Of a stretch of 64,000 nucleotides of DNA, positions 24,625 to 34,800 are shown in pieces. A program made the position numbers and the translations under genes. The notes under the pieces are model-generated. The model was not told where the DNA came from, ran no database searches, and was given only the letters and a program-made list of their open reading frames with translations. Origin of the DNA: Fibrobacter sp. UWP2 (lineage in GTDB: Bacteria > Fibrobacterota > Fibrobacteria > Fibrobacterales > Fibrobacteraceae). Position 1 is the first letter of the stretch. Each line of letters starts with the position of its first letter. The stretch covers positions 62,001 to 126,000 of the forward strand of contig NZ_FQYM01000005.1 in assembly GCF_900141705.1 (NCBI RefSeq), given 5' to 3'.

Positions 24625-25745
24625 TCGAGTATAGACTAAATGGCCCTGTTTCCCAGGAACGTCAGCGGATCCGCCTGATGTCGGCGCTCCGTGAAAACCG
24701 GTTCCCGCAGGCCATTCTCATTGACGGCCCGGTGGGCATTGGCAAAAAGGCGCTCGCCATTGAGCTCGCCAAGGCGCTGCAGTGCTCCGACCCCAACGTG
24801 CGCCCGTGTGGTCATTGCTTTGGTTGCAAAATGGCGGCCGACGTGGGCGTGACTGACAGCTGGGTTGTGCCCATGGAAGCCAAGGAAGCCGGGGCCCGAA
24901 ACGCCAGTGACGTCTCTGCCGGCAGCACCGCCAAGACGGTCCAGGATTTTAAGCAGGCCTACATCGAAGAGATTTTTAAAAACCCCTATCGCATTGACAT
25001 CTTTAGTGCCGCCGCCGGGATTTCGGTTGAACTGATTCGCACCATGACGAACTCCTTTGTCCTCAAAGGGGACCGCGTGCGTGTGGTCATCGTTGCCGAG
25101 GCCGACCGCATGAACGAATCGGCGGCGAACGCCTTTTTAAAGACCTTGGAAGAAGTCCCGCCCGACACGTACTTTATTTTGACGACCTCGTCCCGTGAAA
25201 AAATGCTGCAGACTATCCGCAGCCGCTGCCTTGCGCTTCACTTGTTGCCGCTCAGTGACGACGAAGTTAAAAGCGAAACGCTCAGACTGTTGGGCGAAGA
25301 TGCCGACCCAAGCGACGTGACCGACGATGTGGTGGGCTTGGCTGTGGGATCCCCCGGTAAAGCGCTCTATTACGTGGAGCATGGCAAGGCGTGGTGCGAA
25401 CTGGCGGCAAAGTACCTCAAGCACTCCCTCAACAACGAGTACTACGAGGCGTTCAAGGAGCTGGGCGAGGCGGGCGTTGAGGAAGCTTCCGATGCAATGC
25501 GCTTTTTAGAAGTCCTTTCGTTCCTCATCTCGGATTTGTTGCGTCAGCAGTCGGGAGCCAAACTGCGCATCCCGGCGACGACGGCGCTTGTGAACATCGA
25601 TGCCTACCCGCGTGTGGATGCGTCGGCGTTGGACCGCGCCCTAGAAACGGTGCAAGAGACTCTGTCGCGCGTGGCGAGCCGCAGGACTGTCCCCACGATG
25701 CTGTTGCAGTCCCTTTCTATCAAGCTTTTTGAGGGCTCCAAATAA
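24621..25745 (+). CDS. holB: DNA polymerase III delta' subunit (HolB)
   Basis: A clamp-loader AAA+ protein of 374 residues. It has the P-loop GPVGIGKKAL at about residues 37-46, a Cys4 zinc site (CSDPNVRPCGHCFGC at about 55-69), the acidic EADRMNESAANAFLKTLEEVP region and the SRC motif (SRCLALH) of clamp loaders. An insertion of about 45 residues follows the zinc site. The ATG at 24621 overlaps the envC stop (ATGA) and is preferred to the in-frame 24606. The gene could also be annotated as a gamma/tau-like subunit, but the length fits delta'. Confidence 0.87.
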   Translation: MIEYRLNGPVSQERQRIRLMSALRENRFPQAILIDGPVGIGKKALAIELAKALQCSDPNVRPCGHCFGCKMAADVGVTDSWVVPMEAKEAGARNASDVSAGSTAKTVQDFKQAYIEEIFKNPYRIDIFSAAAGISVELIRTMTNSFVLKGDRVRVVIVAEADRMNESAANAFLKTLEEVPPDTYFILTTSSREKMLQTIRSRCLALHLLPLSDDEVKSETLRLLGEDADPSDVTDDVVGLAVGSPGKALYYVEHGKAWCELAAKYLKHSLNNEYYEAFKELGEAGVEEASDAMRFLEVLSFLISDLLRQQSGAKLRIPATTALVNIDAYPRVDASALDRALETVQETLSRVASRRTVPTMLLQSLSIKLFEGSK

Positions 25746-27433
25746 TGGAAGATCTGGTTGCATCCACGCTCTCGCAGGAACTCAAGATTCCGCACCTGGT
25801 GGCGCGATTCCTGGTTTCTCGCGGCATCAAGAATGTGGTGGATGCGAACCGTCTTTTGCACGGCTCCGAAGACGACGTGCTGGACCCGATGGGAATCCTT
25901 GGGATGGACAAGGCCATTGACTGGGTCTTGAATGTGCGCGACCTGCACCAGAAGGTCTTTATTTTTGGCGACTACGATTTGGACGGCATGACCTCGGTGA
26001 CGTTGTTGACTCGAGGTCTCAAGCACATTGGCATTGAATCGGAGTGGCGTCTCCCGAACCGCTTTGGCGACGGTTACGGACTTTCGCGTTCGGCTGTCGA
26101 CGAGATGTACGAGGCGGGGGCGCGCTACGTGATTACTGTCGATACCGGCATTACCGCCAACGACGAGATTGCCCATGCCAAGGAGCTGGGCATGGCCGTG
26201 ATGGTCATGGACCACCACCAGCCCAGCGGCGACGGGCTCCCGGTTAGCGATGTGTTGCTGGATCCGCACCAAGATGGCGACTCGTACGGGAATCCCGAAC
26301 TTTGCGGTGTGGGAGTCTCTTACAAGTTCATGTGTGCGCTTTACGCGAGGCTCGGTCTCCCTACGCCCACGCAGTACCTCGACCTAGTGGCTCTCGGTAC
26401 TTTGGCCGACTTGGTTCAAATGACCCCCGAGAACCGTTACTTTACCAAGTCGGGCCTGCGCCGCCTCCAAAAAAGCGAGTGGCCCGGAGTCCAGGCCATG
26501 TACGCGAGCCTCATGAAGCCCGGCAGCGCCGTGGGCGGTATTGACGTCATGTATAAAATCGCCCCGCTCCTTAACGCGCCCGGCCGCATGGAACGCCCCG
26601 ACCCGGCGCTCAAGCTGCTCCTTTGCGACAACAAGAGTGAAGCTCCGGCCCTGCTTGCCGAGCTCAAGAACTGGAACGCGAGCCGCAAGCAAAAAGAGGC
26701 CGAGATTACCGATATGGCCATGGAGCAGGTCAAAAAAGTTTACGGTGACAGGATTCCGACTGTGCTTGTGGTCGCCGGCGAAAAGTGGCACGTGGGCGTC
26801 ATCGGTATTGTGTCGGCGAAGCTCGCCCAGGTGTTTGACCGCCCGGCGGCAGTGCTCTCGGTGGACGACGGCATGGCGCACGCGAGCGCCCGCGCCGTTC
26901 CCGGCTTCAACTGGCACAAGGCCTTGTTCGAGAGCCGAGAACTGTTCGACCGCTGGGGCGGCCACCAAAACGCCGCGGGCTTCTCCCTCAGTGAAGACAA
27001 AATAACGGAGCTCCGCGAACGGCTCGAAAAGTCCGCCGCCGAGCAGGGCTACACAGGCGAGGCGCAACCCTGCGACGAGTCCCATTCCTTCGACATCCAG
27101 GTGGCACTCCGCGAACTGACGGTGGACGGATTCCCCGAGCGCACCGTGCTCGACTACTTTGACCTGATGGAACCCTTTGGAGGAAATTTCCCGTACCCCA
27201 CGTTCCGCGCCGAGAACGTGAAGGTCCACCGCATGCGCGAGCTCCGCGGCGGGCACCTGCAAATGGAAATTTCGCAGGGCGGGAGCCGCGTGTTCCCGGC
27301 AATCGGTTTTGGACTCCGCAAAAGCAAGTCCCACATTGGCGCCGACCACAAGGTCACCGTAATTTTTGAGCCTACCTGGAATTACTACAACGGCCGCAAG
27401 TCCATGCAGCTTTGCATCAAGGCCATCGAGTAA
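25745..27433 (+). CDS. recJ: Single-stranded-DNA exonuclease RecJ
   Basis: RecJ degrades 5' single-stranded DNA in recombination and mismatch repair. The 562-residue product has DHH-family motifs: FGDYDLDGMTS (about residues 74-84), VITVDTGITAND (about 130-141), MDHHQPSGD (about 157-165) and the DHHA1 region GGHQNAAGFSL (about 406-416). Its start overlaps the holB stop by one base. The tail has an OB-fold region ending LCIKAIE. Confidence 0.94.
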   Translation: MEDLVASTLSQELKIPHLVARFLVSRGIKNVVDANRLLHGSEDDVLDPMGILGMDKAIDWVLNVRDLHQKVFIFGDYDLDGMTSVTLLTRGLKHIGIESEWRLPNRFGDGYGLSRSAVDEMYEAGARYVITVDTGITANDEIAHAKELGMAVMVMDHHQPSGDGLPVSDVLLDPHQDGDSYGNPELCGVGVSYKFMCALYARLGLPTPTQYLDLVALGTLADLVQMTPENRYFTKSGLRRLQKSEWPGVQAMYASLMKPGSAVGGIDVMYKIAPLLNAPGRMERPDPALKLLLCDNKSEAPALLAELKNWNASRKQKEAEITDMAMEQVKKVYGDRIPTVLVVAGEKWHVGVIGIVSAKLAQVFDRPAAVLSVDDGMAHASARAVPGFNWHKALFESRELFDRWGGHQNAAGFSLSEDKITELRERLEKSAAEQGYTGEAQPCDESHSFDIQVALRELTVDGFPERTVLDYFDLMEPFGGNFPYPTFRAENVKVHRMRELRGGHLQMEISQGGSRVFPAIGFGLRKSKSHIGADHKVTVIFEPTWNYYNGRKSMQLCIKAIE

Positions 27434-27442
27434 CGGGTCCCT

Positions 27443-28000
27443 ATGTTAAAACGGAATTTTCCCGTCATCCTGTTGCTGCTGGTGTTTGTCGCCCTGCTCG
27501 ACGTCATATATACCATCCCGCGAAACGCCTTCCCCACGCCAGAAATTTCAATAGCCCCCGAGCCCGAAGAGAATTTGCAGAGCTTTACCGGCCGCGTGGT
27601 GATGCCCGGCCTCGACGACATGTACGTGCTCGAGAATACGTCGGGCCGCGATATTGAACAGGTCGAGAAGTTTTTGCAGGGGAGGGCCGCCGGCCTCCAC
27701 TACCTCGCCACCGAGCATTTCAAAAATCTACGCAAAAGCAAAAAATCCTCCAAGCATGGCTTTAAGGGCGGTGATCATGGTAGCAAAAGTGACGACCTCC
27801 TTGTGGGGGTCCGCCTCTCCCTCGATTCGTTGGGCCAGTTTGAACTCAAGGAGTTCGTGTTCTCCAATACCGAGGACGAAGATTTCAAGAACCGCCTTGC
27901 CGAGCACATCAAGTACTACTGGCGCTACACCAAGTGCGCTTCTGGCAAACTTGAATTTTGGGTTCCCATCCGCTGGCTGGCGGAGTATTCTAAAAACTAG
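27443..28000 (+). CDS. Membrane-anchored protein with TonB/AgmX-like C-terminal tail
   Basis: A 185-residue protein with an N-terminal membrane helix (residues 6-24), a Pro/Glu stretch, and a C-terminal domain of about 65 residues (VRLSLDSLGQFELKEFVFSN followed by KYYWRYTK and a final strand LEFWVPIRW). This order of strand, helix and strand resembles TonB-C/AgmX-PglI tails, and a Lys-rich linker precedes it. It lies 9 bp after recJ. Its role is unknown; it is recognised only by fold-like pattern. Confidence 0.6.
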   Translation: MLKRNFPVILLLLVFVALLDVIYTIPRNAFPTPEISIAPEPEENLQSFTGRVVMPGLDDMYVLENTSGRDIEQVEKFLQGRAAGLHYLATEHFKNLRKSKKSSKHGFKGGDHGSKSDDLLVGVRLSLDSLGQFELKEFVFSNTEDEDFKNRLAEHIKYYWRYTKCASGKLEFWVPIRWLAEYSKN

Positions 28001-28422
28001 CCCTTGAGAATCTTGAGCAGCTGCGCTGCACGCTTCTCAATCAAAATAAAGGCCTCGAACATGCGGGCCTCGCGCCACTTGGTGAGGTACTTGGCTCGCC
28101 ACTCGGCGGCGACCATGTCGGGCGCTTCTGGGCCGTTCTCGTTGCGGTACCACACTTCCTTGGTGATTTCCTTGATCATGTCGCCCATCTCGGCGGCGGG
28201 CTGCAACGAGCCTTTGCAAAGCAGCAGGGCGCGCAGGTTGTCCAAAAGGATCTCGTCGGTGGGTTCGTCGGCGTCGTCGCGGGCGCAGTCCCAGATTTCG
28301 CCGCGGTGGCGTTCTGTCCAGCCCATAAGGTGCTCTTCCGTTTTGGCGAGTTCGCCCTTGGCGAGCTTCTCTTCGACCGCTTCGCGCGGGTAATAAATGC
28401 TGTTCGGGTAGAATTCGATCAT
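27997..28422 (-). CDS. Uncharacterised cytoplasmic protein
   Basis: A 141-residue soluble protein rich in charged and aromatic residues, with no signal peptide or known domain. GAGG lies upstream of the start (minus strand), supporting translation. It converges with the TonB-tail gene and their stop codons overlap. It is followed upstream by tRNA-Leu. Confidence 0.55.
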   Translation of the reverse strand: MIEFYPNSIYYPREAVEEKLAKGELAKTEEHLMGWTERHRGEIWDCARDDADEPTDEILLDNLRALLLCKGSLQPAAEMGDMIKEITKEVWYRNENGPEAPDMVAAEWRAKYLTKWREARMFEAFILIEKRAAQLLKILKG

Positions 28423-28438
28423 AAAGCCTCGAAATTAA

Positions 28439-28521
<83 letters not shown>

Positions 28522-28575
28522 AGGTTGTGCGCCCCAAATATAGCAAAATGGTGGTTCCCGGGAATCGATTTTTGC

Positions 28576-28581
28576 TAAATT
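28576..28581 (+). promoter_or_regulatory. -10 box of the secreted protein gene at 28589
   Basis: TTGCTAAATT gives an extended -10 (TGC then TAAATT). It ends 7 nt before the ATG, so the mRNA would begin at or near the start codon. No clear -35. Confidence 0.5.
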
Positions 28582-28588
28582 ACCCCGT

Positions 28589-29131
28589 ATGAAACACTAT
28601 ATTGCCTCTTTTGCCTTTGTGGCCGCCATGGCTTCTGCCGCCCTCGCTTACGACGGCGACATGGACACCTACCACCAGTTTAAAGAAGAACTGGCGCTTG
28701 TGCGCGACAGCTATGTGTCTAGCCTCAACATGGCGATGAGCGACGCCAACGAGGCTGAACCCGAGGGCTGGTTCAAGGCCCGCGACAACGGCGAGGCGGA
28801 GGACTGGGACGATATCGAGTACGAACCGCCCCTGCCGGGCAATATCCCGCACTTGGTGCTCGAGGAAATCCCCTACGGTTTCCACCTCACGGGCAAGCAC
28901 GGTCCCTACAAGTTCGATGCCAAAATCCGCGTGGTCACCCGTGACAACGACATTTTTTACGACATCACGTACAACAAGGGCTCGAACGCGGCTGCCAAGG
29001 AGGTCGTGAACGAGGTCTTCCACAACGACCGCGTGGTTTTTTACGACAACAATACACCCTGCAAGCGGGCCTCGGTGACCTGCATCCACGAGTACGCCAA
29101 GGGCACGCTCGGCAAGTCCCGTAACAAATAG
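28589..29131 (+). CDS. Secreted protein of unknown function
   Basis: A 180-residue protein with a clear Sec signal peptide (cleavage near residue 20 after ASAALA). The mature part has an acidic segment, DWDDIEYEPPLPGNIPH, and two Cys near the C-terminus (residues about 155 and 161) that could form a disulfide. No family was recognised. It is monocistronic, followed by an AT-rich promoter region for the pseudopilin cluster. Confidence 0.65.
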   Translation: MKHYIASFAFVAAMASAALAYDGDMDTYHQFKEELALVRDSYVSSLNMAMSDANEAEPEGWFKARDNGEAEDWDDIEYEPPLPGNIPHLVLEEIPYGFHLTGKHGPYKFDAKIRVVTRDNDIFYDITYNKGSNAAAKEVVNEVFHNDRVVFYDNNTPCKRASVTCIHEYAKGTLGKSRNK

Positions 29132-29304
29132 TTCCAAAAAACGGCGAAATTCGCAAAAATTCTTACGAATTTCATATTTGTAAACAAAAGTTAACCGCTT
29201 TTGGGAAAATCAGTATATATTTATTAGGTGGCGCCCTATCTAGGGGTGGCGGTTTGTTCTAACTTTATGCTTAGCAACAGGTTGGAACGTTCTGGAGGAA
29301 AGAA

Positions 29305-29841
29305 ATGAAAAAAAATGGCACCCTGAAGGCGGGGTACACCCTTGTGGAAATGCTCACGGTCGTCGCGATCATGGGGATTCTTGCTGGTGTTGGGGTGTCG
29401 GGCTTTCAGACGGCTGTACAAAACGCGCGCATCAAGGACGCGGGCATCAACGTGACCGCCTTTATGGAGCGCGCCGCCAACACGACAACGCGGATGAATA
29501 CAACGTTGTGCGTGAAGGTCGAATCGGACAACAGGACGCTGAAGGCCTACAAGGGGGATTGTACCGGATCTGGGGACGAAGTCGTCGAGCAGATGTCGAT
29601 GGATCCGCCGAACAAGTTCCTCCCGTCGAGCGAGGGGACGTGCCCCGGAGACGTGGACCGCTATGCACAGAACAAGGTCGAGCTTGCTCCGAAAATAGGC
29701 GTGTCGCCGATTCCGGAGGGGTGCTTCATGGTGCGGTACGGAGGGACGGACCGTTTGATGGCTTCGGTAAAGGAGCAGACAAAGTTTTCGATGTCCTATA
29801 AGTTAAGTTACAATTCCGGCTCCAGCTGGGAAATTCGTTAG
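29305..29841 (+). CDS. Minor pseudopilin, GspH/FimT-like
   Basis: A 178-residue prepilin-like protein with a short basic leader and cleavage site KAG|YTLVEML, the conserved Glu at position +5, and one hydrophobic helix. A Shine-Dalgarno GGAGGAAAG precedes the ATG. It is the first of four pseudopilin genes whose order matches gspH-I-J-K. The mature C-terminal domain has several Cys and ends in SGSSWEIR. Confidence 0.85.
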   Translation: MKKNGTLKAGYTLVEMLTVVAIMGILAGVGVSGFQTAVQNARIKDAGINVTAFMERAANTTTRMNTTLCVKVESDNRTLKAYKGDCTGSGDEVVEQMSMDPPNKFLPSSEGTCPGDVDRYAQNKVELAPKIGVSPIPEGCFMVRYGGTDRLMASVKEQTKFSMSYKLSYNSGSSWEIR

Positions 29842-29849
29842 GCGGTGCT

Positions 29850-30320
29850 ATGGAAAAGCTCTTGAAAAACAAGAAGGGATTCGGGATAACGGAAGTGCTC
29901 ATTTCCGCTCTTGTCCTCGGCTTTTTGTATCTCGCGCTGTTGCACATGCAGGTTGGCAACCGCGAGGCGCTTTTGCGTATCCGCGGACGCGACGGCGCCA
30001 TCGAGGTCGCCCAGCAGGTGCTCGATTCGCTGAACCGCATCGGCATTGAATCGATTCCTTCGGCCCCGACTTCGTCGACGAGTTTCGAACTCGAGAAGAT
30101 TTCCCGTTCCTGGGAGAGGGGGACCAAGGTGGGCGGAGGAACGTCGACCATCGAGTACACCCCGACCGTGACAGTTGCTCCAACAAATGACTACACGGCG
30201 GCGGGCGAGTCGATATACGAGCCGGTGAGCCACGTGTATGCGAAACAGGTGAGTGTGCAGGTTTCGTGGCAGTTCAAGGGGTCCACGCAGTCCATCAACG
30301 TGTCTTCCGTAATTCGGTAG
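29850..30320 (+). CDS. Minor pseudopilin, GspI/PilV-like
   Basis: A 156-residue prepilin-like protein: KKG|FGITEVLISALVL, with Glu +5 and a membrane helix at about residues 10-30. It starts 8 bp after the GspH-like gene. The rest is a small beta domain with repeated WQFKGSTQSINV near the C-terminus. Confidence 0.82.
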   Translation: MEKLLKNKKGFGITEVLISALVLGFLYLALLHMQVGNREALLRIRGRDGAIEVAQQVLDSLNRIGIESIPSAPTSSTSFELEKISRSWERGTKVGGGTSTIEYTPTVTVAPTNDYTAAGESIYEPVSHVYAKQVSVQVSWQFKGSTQSINVSSVIR

Positions 30321-30330
30321 GCCGTTTTTG

Positions 30331-30395
30331 GCGCATAAATGCGCTCAAAATCACGTTTTTGCTGAAAAAAAATGCAAAATTTTGCGTGATTTGAG
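30331..30395. repeat. Nested inverted repeats between two pseudopilin genes
   Basis: GCGCATAAATGCGC (30331-30344) is a perfect hairpin with an AA loop. CTCAAAATCACG (30344-30355) pairs with CGTGATTTGAG (30385-30395) with one bulge, and GCAAAATTTTGC (30374-30385) is a perfect palindrome. A run of A follows at 30404-30412. It may be a processing or attenuation site that sets expression of the downstream genes. Confidence 0.6.
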
Positions 30396-30489
30396 CCGTT
30401 TTGAAAAAAAAAGTTTATTTTTCTAGATACGGAATGTGTAGGTATGCATCCCGTGTTTTTTCGCTATGCGCAACGTATATGAGGAAACG

Positions 30490-31839
30490 ATGAATCTGGC
30501 TGGTCGCAAACATATGTCGGGCTCCCGCAAGGCGGGCTTTACCCTCATGGAGCTGATGGTCTACATCGCCATCATGGGGATTGTCGTCATTGTGGCGGGG
30601 CAGGCGTTCAGTGATTCCACCAAGATGCGCATCCGTACGCAGAGCATGCTCAAGGCATCCGAAGTCGCCGAGAACGTGGCTGCAATAATGAAGGATGATC
30701 TTGCTCAGATGGGAGCGAAGAGCGCGATGAATTCCGCGAATGAATTCAGCGCTGTGTACAATGATGTCTATATGGACCCCGCAAATACCGCGGCGGATAA
30801 AGTTGATAAGTCGTCCTTCAAGCTGAACTCGGCGAGTGATTTGTCATTCCGACGAGTTCGGTATAGCGACAATGGAGTCTTTGTTTCCGTTGAAGAGGTC
30901 CGGTGGTGGCTGGATGGAAAAAAATTGAAAAGATCTTGCCGTACGGTGACTACCGAGACTACGATTGCCACAGATGACCCCTGCTCTGCCACCGACGTGG
31001 CTGGTGCAACGCAAAAAGCCGTCACCTATGCGGAAAACGTGGATTCCCTTTTATTTGTCATGGCGAAACCTTCTGTTACAGAGGATGCCGTTCAGTTGTT
31101 CCCACCTTCCAATGGTGACGAATTCATGCTTTTGCAGAGGGTAGATGAGCCAGCTCACTACCATATGATGAATGTAGAAAACAATGACAATATATCCACT
31201 TTATCTGGATTCGCGTACAACTATGAGGACAATGCGGCAACAAATGTAAATACCCCAGAAACTGCGGAACGAAATCAAGTCTATGTTGCCGAAAACAATA
31301 GTGACATTCTTCCGTGGAATACCGCTTGCACCAAGAAAAAAAACAAGTTCACGTTAAAGCCTCATGTGGTGTATGAACTTTCGTTCAGTTTGCCTTATAC
31401 GGGTGCCGATAACCAAGCCGATCCCGTACAAATGTTTGCTCCCGGTAGAGACCATATGTCAATCGGTTTCAGAAATAGCGACGGTACGATTCCTGCAGGC
31501 TGGAATGACTTCCTGTTCTACCCGTCAGTATCGTCAAATGCCAGCGAGAAAAGGACCATGCGCTTTAGTGTGGCGAACACCATTGAGGATGTCTGCATGG
31601 CATTTACATTCGTTAACTATCTCTCGGCAATCCATGATGGCAAGATAAAAATAAAGTCGCTGAAATTAAGACAACTTGCGACAGCAAACTACACTTTTGA
31701 TGATTGGTCGCCAGAATCGAGCATTCCCCAAAAAAAGAACGTAAAGGCGATGAAATTTATTTTGAAAACTAGCCAGAACGGCGAATCTGGCAGGGTGGAA
31801 ACTTTTGTCGCATTGCCTAGCAATGGACCCGAAGACTAA
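30490..31839 (+). CDS. Pseudopilin, GspJ/PilW-like
   Basis: A 449-residue prepilin-like protein with a basic leader, cleavage site KAG|FTLMELMVY and Glu +5, then a large beta-rich domain much longer than typical GspJ (about 200 residues). The ATG at 30490 has GAGGAAA at 30481-30487 and is preferred to the in-frame 30466. A 170-bp gap with inverted repeats separates it from the GspI-like gene. Its stop is 10 bp before the giant GspK-like gene. It is noticeably richer in Asn and Lys than the upstream genes. Confidence 0.8.
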   Translation: MNLAGRKHMSGSRKAGFTLMELMVYIAIMGIVVIVAGQAFSDSTKMRIRTQSMLKASEVAENVAAIMKDDLAQMGAKSAMNSANEFSAVYNDVYMDPANTAADKVDKSSFKLNSASDLSFRRVRYSDNGVFVSVEEVRWWLDGKKLKRSCRTVTTETTIATDDPCSATDVAGATQKAVTYAENVDSLLFVMAKPSVTEDAVQLFPPSNGDEFMLLQRVDEPAHYHMMNVENNDNISTLSGFAYNYEDNAATNVNTPETAERNQVYVAENNSDILPWNTACTKKKNKFTLKPHVVYELSFSLPYTGADNQADPVQMFAPGRDHMSIGFRNSDGTIPAGWNDFLFYPSVSSNASEKRTMRFSVANTIEDVCMAFTFVNYLSAIHDGKIKIKSLKLRQLATANYTFDDWSPESSIPQKKNVKAMKFILKTSQNGESGRVETFVALPSNGPED

Positions 31840-31849
31840 CGGAGGCTTT

Positions 31850-34800
31850 ATGAATATGTGGAACAAAAATGGTGTTTCACTTGTCACAGTGCTGCTATTC
31901 ATGTTGGTAGCAACTATTGCGGCCACAGCGACATTCAAGTGGCTTACGTCTGAAGGCCGTAGTTCTAGTTCGCGAATGCTGCAGCGAGAGGCGTACCAAA
32001 GTGCTATAGCCGGTATTGAGTCGGCGCGTTCTTGGATGACTTACCATGGCAATGACGTCGGGTCACTTATTAAGCAGTTCGAAGATAAACAGCTCAAAGA
32101 GGGGCATAGTGTACCTATTCTCTTGAATTCGCAGTTGACGGAACTCATTCGCCCGGGGCAGAACTTTAAGGTTTGGCTTGTTGGCGTGAACACATCCAAA
32201 TCTACGTACAAGTTAAAGTTGCTTTCAAAGGGCGAATCTAGAAATGGTTCGGCAAAACACAATGAACTTGCGATACTTAACGTCGATGGCCTATACCGAG
32301 TGAATATCCCGAAGGAAAAGGTTGTTAAAACGATTTCGTTTGAATACGACTATTATGGCGGATCCGTCGATGAAACTGCGGGTGGTATTAATGCGACTTC
32401 TATGGTAGTCAATGGAAACTGGACTGGAAACCCGACAGGTGTTAGTAAAAATTTCATTGTTACCGGGAATGCGACATTGACCGGTACCACCATTGTCGTC
32501 GGATCCGAAAATAACTGCATTGGCGGAGATTTTAAAGCGGAAAACGCCGGTGCCACGGGCGGCAACATATATGTGGGTGGTGATGGTACTGCGTTTAGCG
32601 GGAATTTTACGGGTAATGCCTACTTTGAAAACGAAGTCCAAATTGGTACTGGCGGAAATGGCCTTACTGTTACCAAAGATATGTACCTGGGCGACAAACT
32701 GACAATGAGGTCGCAAAAGGATATTAAAATCGATGGAAACCTTTGCCTTGGTGAAAATGCAACTGTGCAACTACATGAACATCTCGCGAATGCAACGGAA
32801 TTCAAGGTCAAAGGGAATCTTTGGATACCGCCTTCAAGTAGGGATTGGCTACTCCCTACTTCGACAAACAAAATTAATTTCAGTGATTACGATATCGACA
32901 ATGCCTCTAAAAGTGGATTTAAATTGTTTTTGGGTGAAAAAAAGCCGGGTATAGGTGCGGTGACGCCTAAAATCTATATGCCCAATGGGGTAAATTGTAG
33001 TTACAATAACAAATATTTTAAAGTGTACAAATCAACTGATGGCTCAGAACACAACATTGATATGGCGGACTATAATTTCGATAATGCATTCCAAGGTTGT
33101 GCTACATGGGTAGGACAAAAAGAAATCGGGTTCCAGGCTTGGGACAAAGGTGAGTATAATTCGGGTGAAAATTATTGTGTTGCTCCAGGAATTATGGGAA
33201 TGGGGTGTAGCTGGTCTGTCGAAAAAAAGTGGGATGTCTATAGCGACCATTGGATGATTTTTAGAACGACTGGTAATGTTGTCGGTTCATATACGGAAGA
33301 CAAGTTGGATTTCTCTTGCGGGGAATCTGCCAAGACCGCATGCAGCGACCTTTGGGAAGAAGGAACTGGTTGTAGTAATTCTAGTTATGTCGTTCCCGAT
33401 ATATTGAAGGCTGTGGATACGACTCTCCTTAAGCAGAGGGCGAACAGTGCTCAATGCATTGTTGATTTGTTGACCGGAGATGAAAACAACTTGAACAACA
33501 TGGACGTGACGGATTTGAACAATTGCTATTCTTCTTCTGCTGCGGATGAACTTTTCAATGGTTATCTAGTGATTAGCGATGACCAAGGGAAAATCGCAAA
33601 AATGTTGAGCAACCCGAGTGGGACGCTTAGGGGTAAATTCGTTTTTTATCCTAGATATAAACCAAGTTCGACTATTGCGCTACCACCGACGACGGCCGAT
33701 GCTTCCGTCCTAGTCTACCTCCCCGATGGTGCTTCAACAATCCAGCAATCGGGTTCCGGAGAACATTATAATTATTTCGTTTATTCTCTAAAAGACGTAG
33801 GCTCGCTTATGGGAAGCAACAAATGGACGGGCTCGTTCTATTTCCCGGTGAGCACCTGCGCACGTATTTCCAATATGCAAACGGCAGGAATGACGTTTGA
33901 GTCCAATTCAGACCTCATTGCGGATCTGACAAACGCCAGCCTCATATGCGACGTGAGTGTGGCCAAATGCGGATCGGGCTCGGGAGAGAGCGGCAGTAGT
34001 TCTTCAAGTGACCCGAGCAGTTCAGAAAGCTCAATAGATTTTGGCGGAGTAGACAGCTACTATATTTCGAATGCTCCACAGCTTTCAGTCTCGATAGAGT
34101 CCCAATACAAGAACAACGAGTCCGAGCCTTCCGGCAATGCAGAAAATAACGTGCAGGGTGACTTTATCGTTTTACCGAGGGTTATTTTTCTGCCGGCCGA
34201 TGCTCCGGGGCATCTCGATGATTACTACAACATTTTGCGGCTTAACAAGTATCCGGCATTCGAAAAAAGTGAAGGAGACGTCAGCTGTGATGCGGGTCTG
34301 CCTACTTCGGGCCTTTTGTCGGACCCCGCTAATCTTGCAACCGGCCAGTATCGCTGTACATACAGCTACAACAACAAGAATGTTAAGTTCTACGTTATCG
34401 TGAGCGGCCCCCAGGGCACGGACCCGCCCATCGGATTTAAAGAATCGTTCCATGAACTTGAAGCGACTGATTCCTATACTGTCAAACTGCACGTCCCTGC
34501 GCATGCAGCTACCTTGACGGTCAATTTCCAAAAACCCGATGATATCGATGATTGGAATGTTCAGCCTGCATCGGCTGCAGTTAATTGTGCAATGTCGCTA
34601 TGCAATGTTTCGATACCTTCTAACGCTTCTGAGCAAGACATCGACTTGTTCAATGTTACGACTTCGGGAGCCGAATCAGGCACGGCGATATTTACTCTCC
34701 GCCCAGGTGTCGGCTATAATGTTGGTGTTCCCGGCACGCTCACGCTCCAAATTCAGTCCAATCTGACGGTATACAGAGAAGAGGCAACTGCGGAACAATT

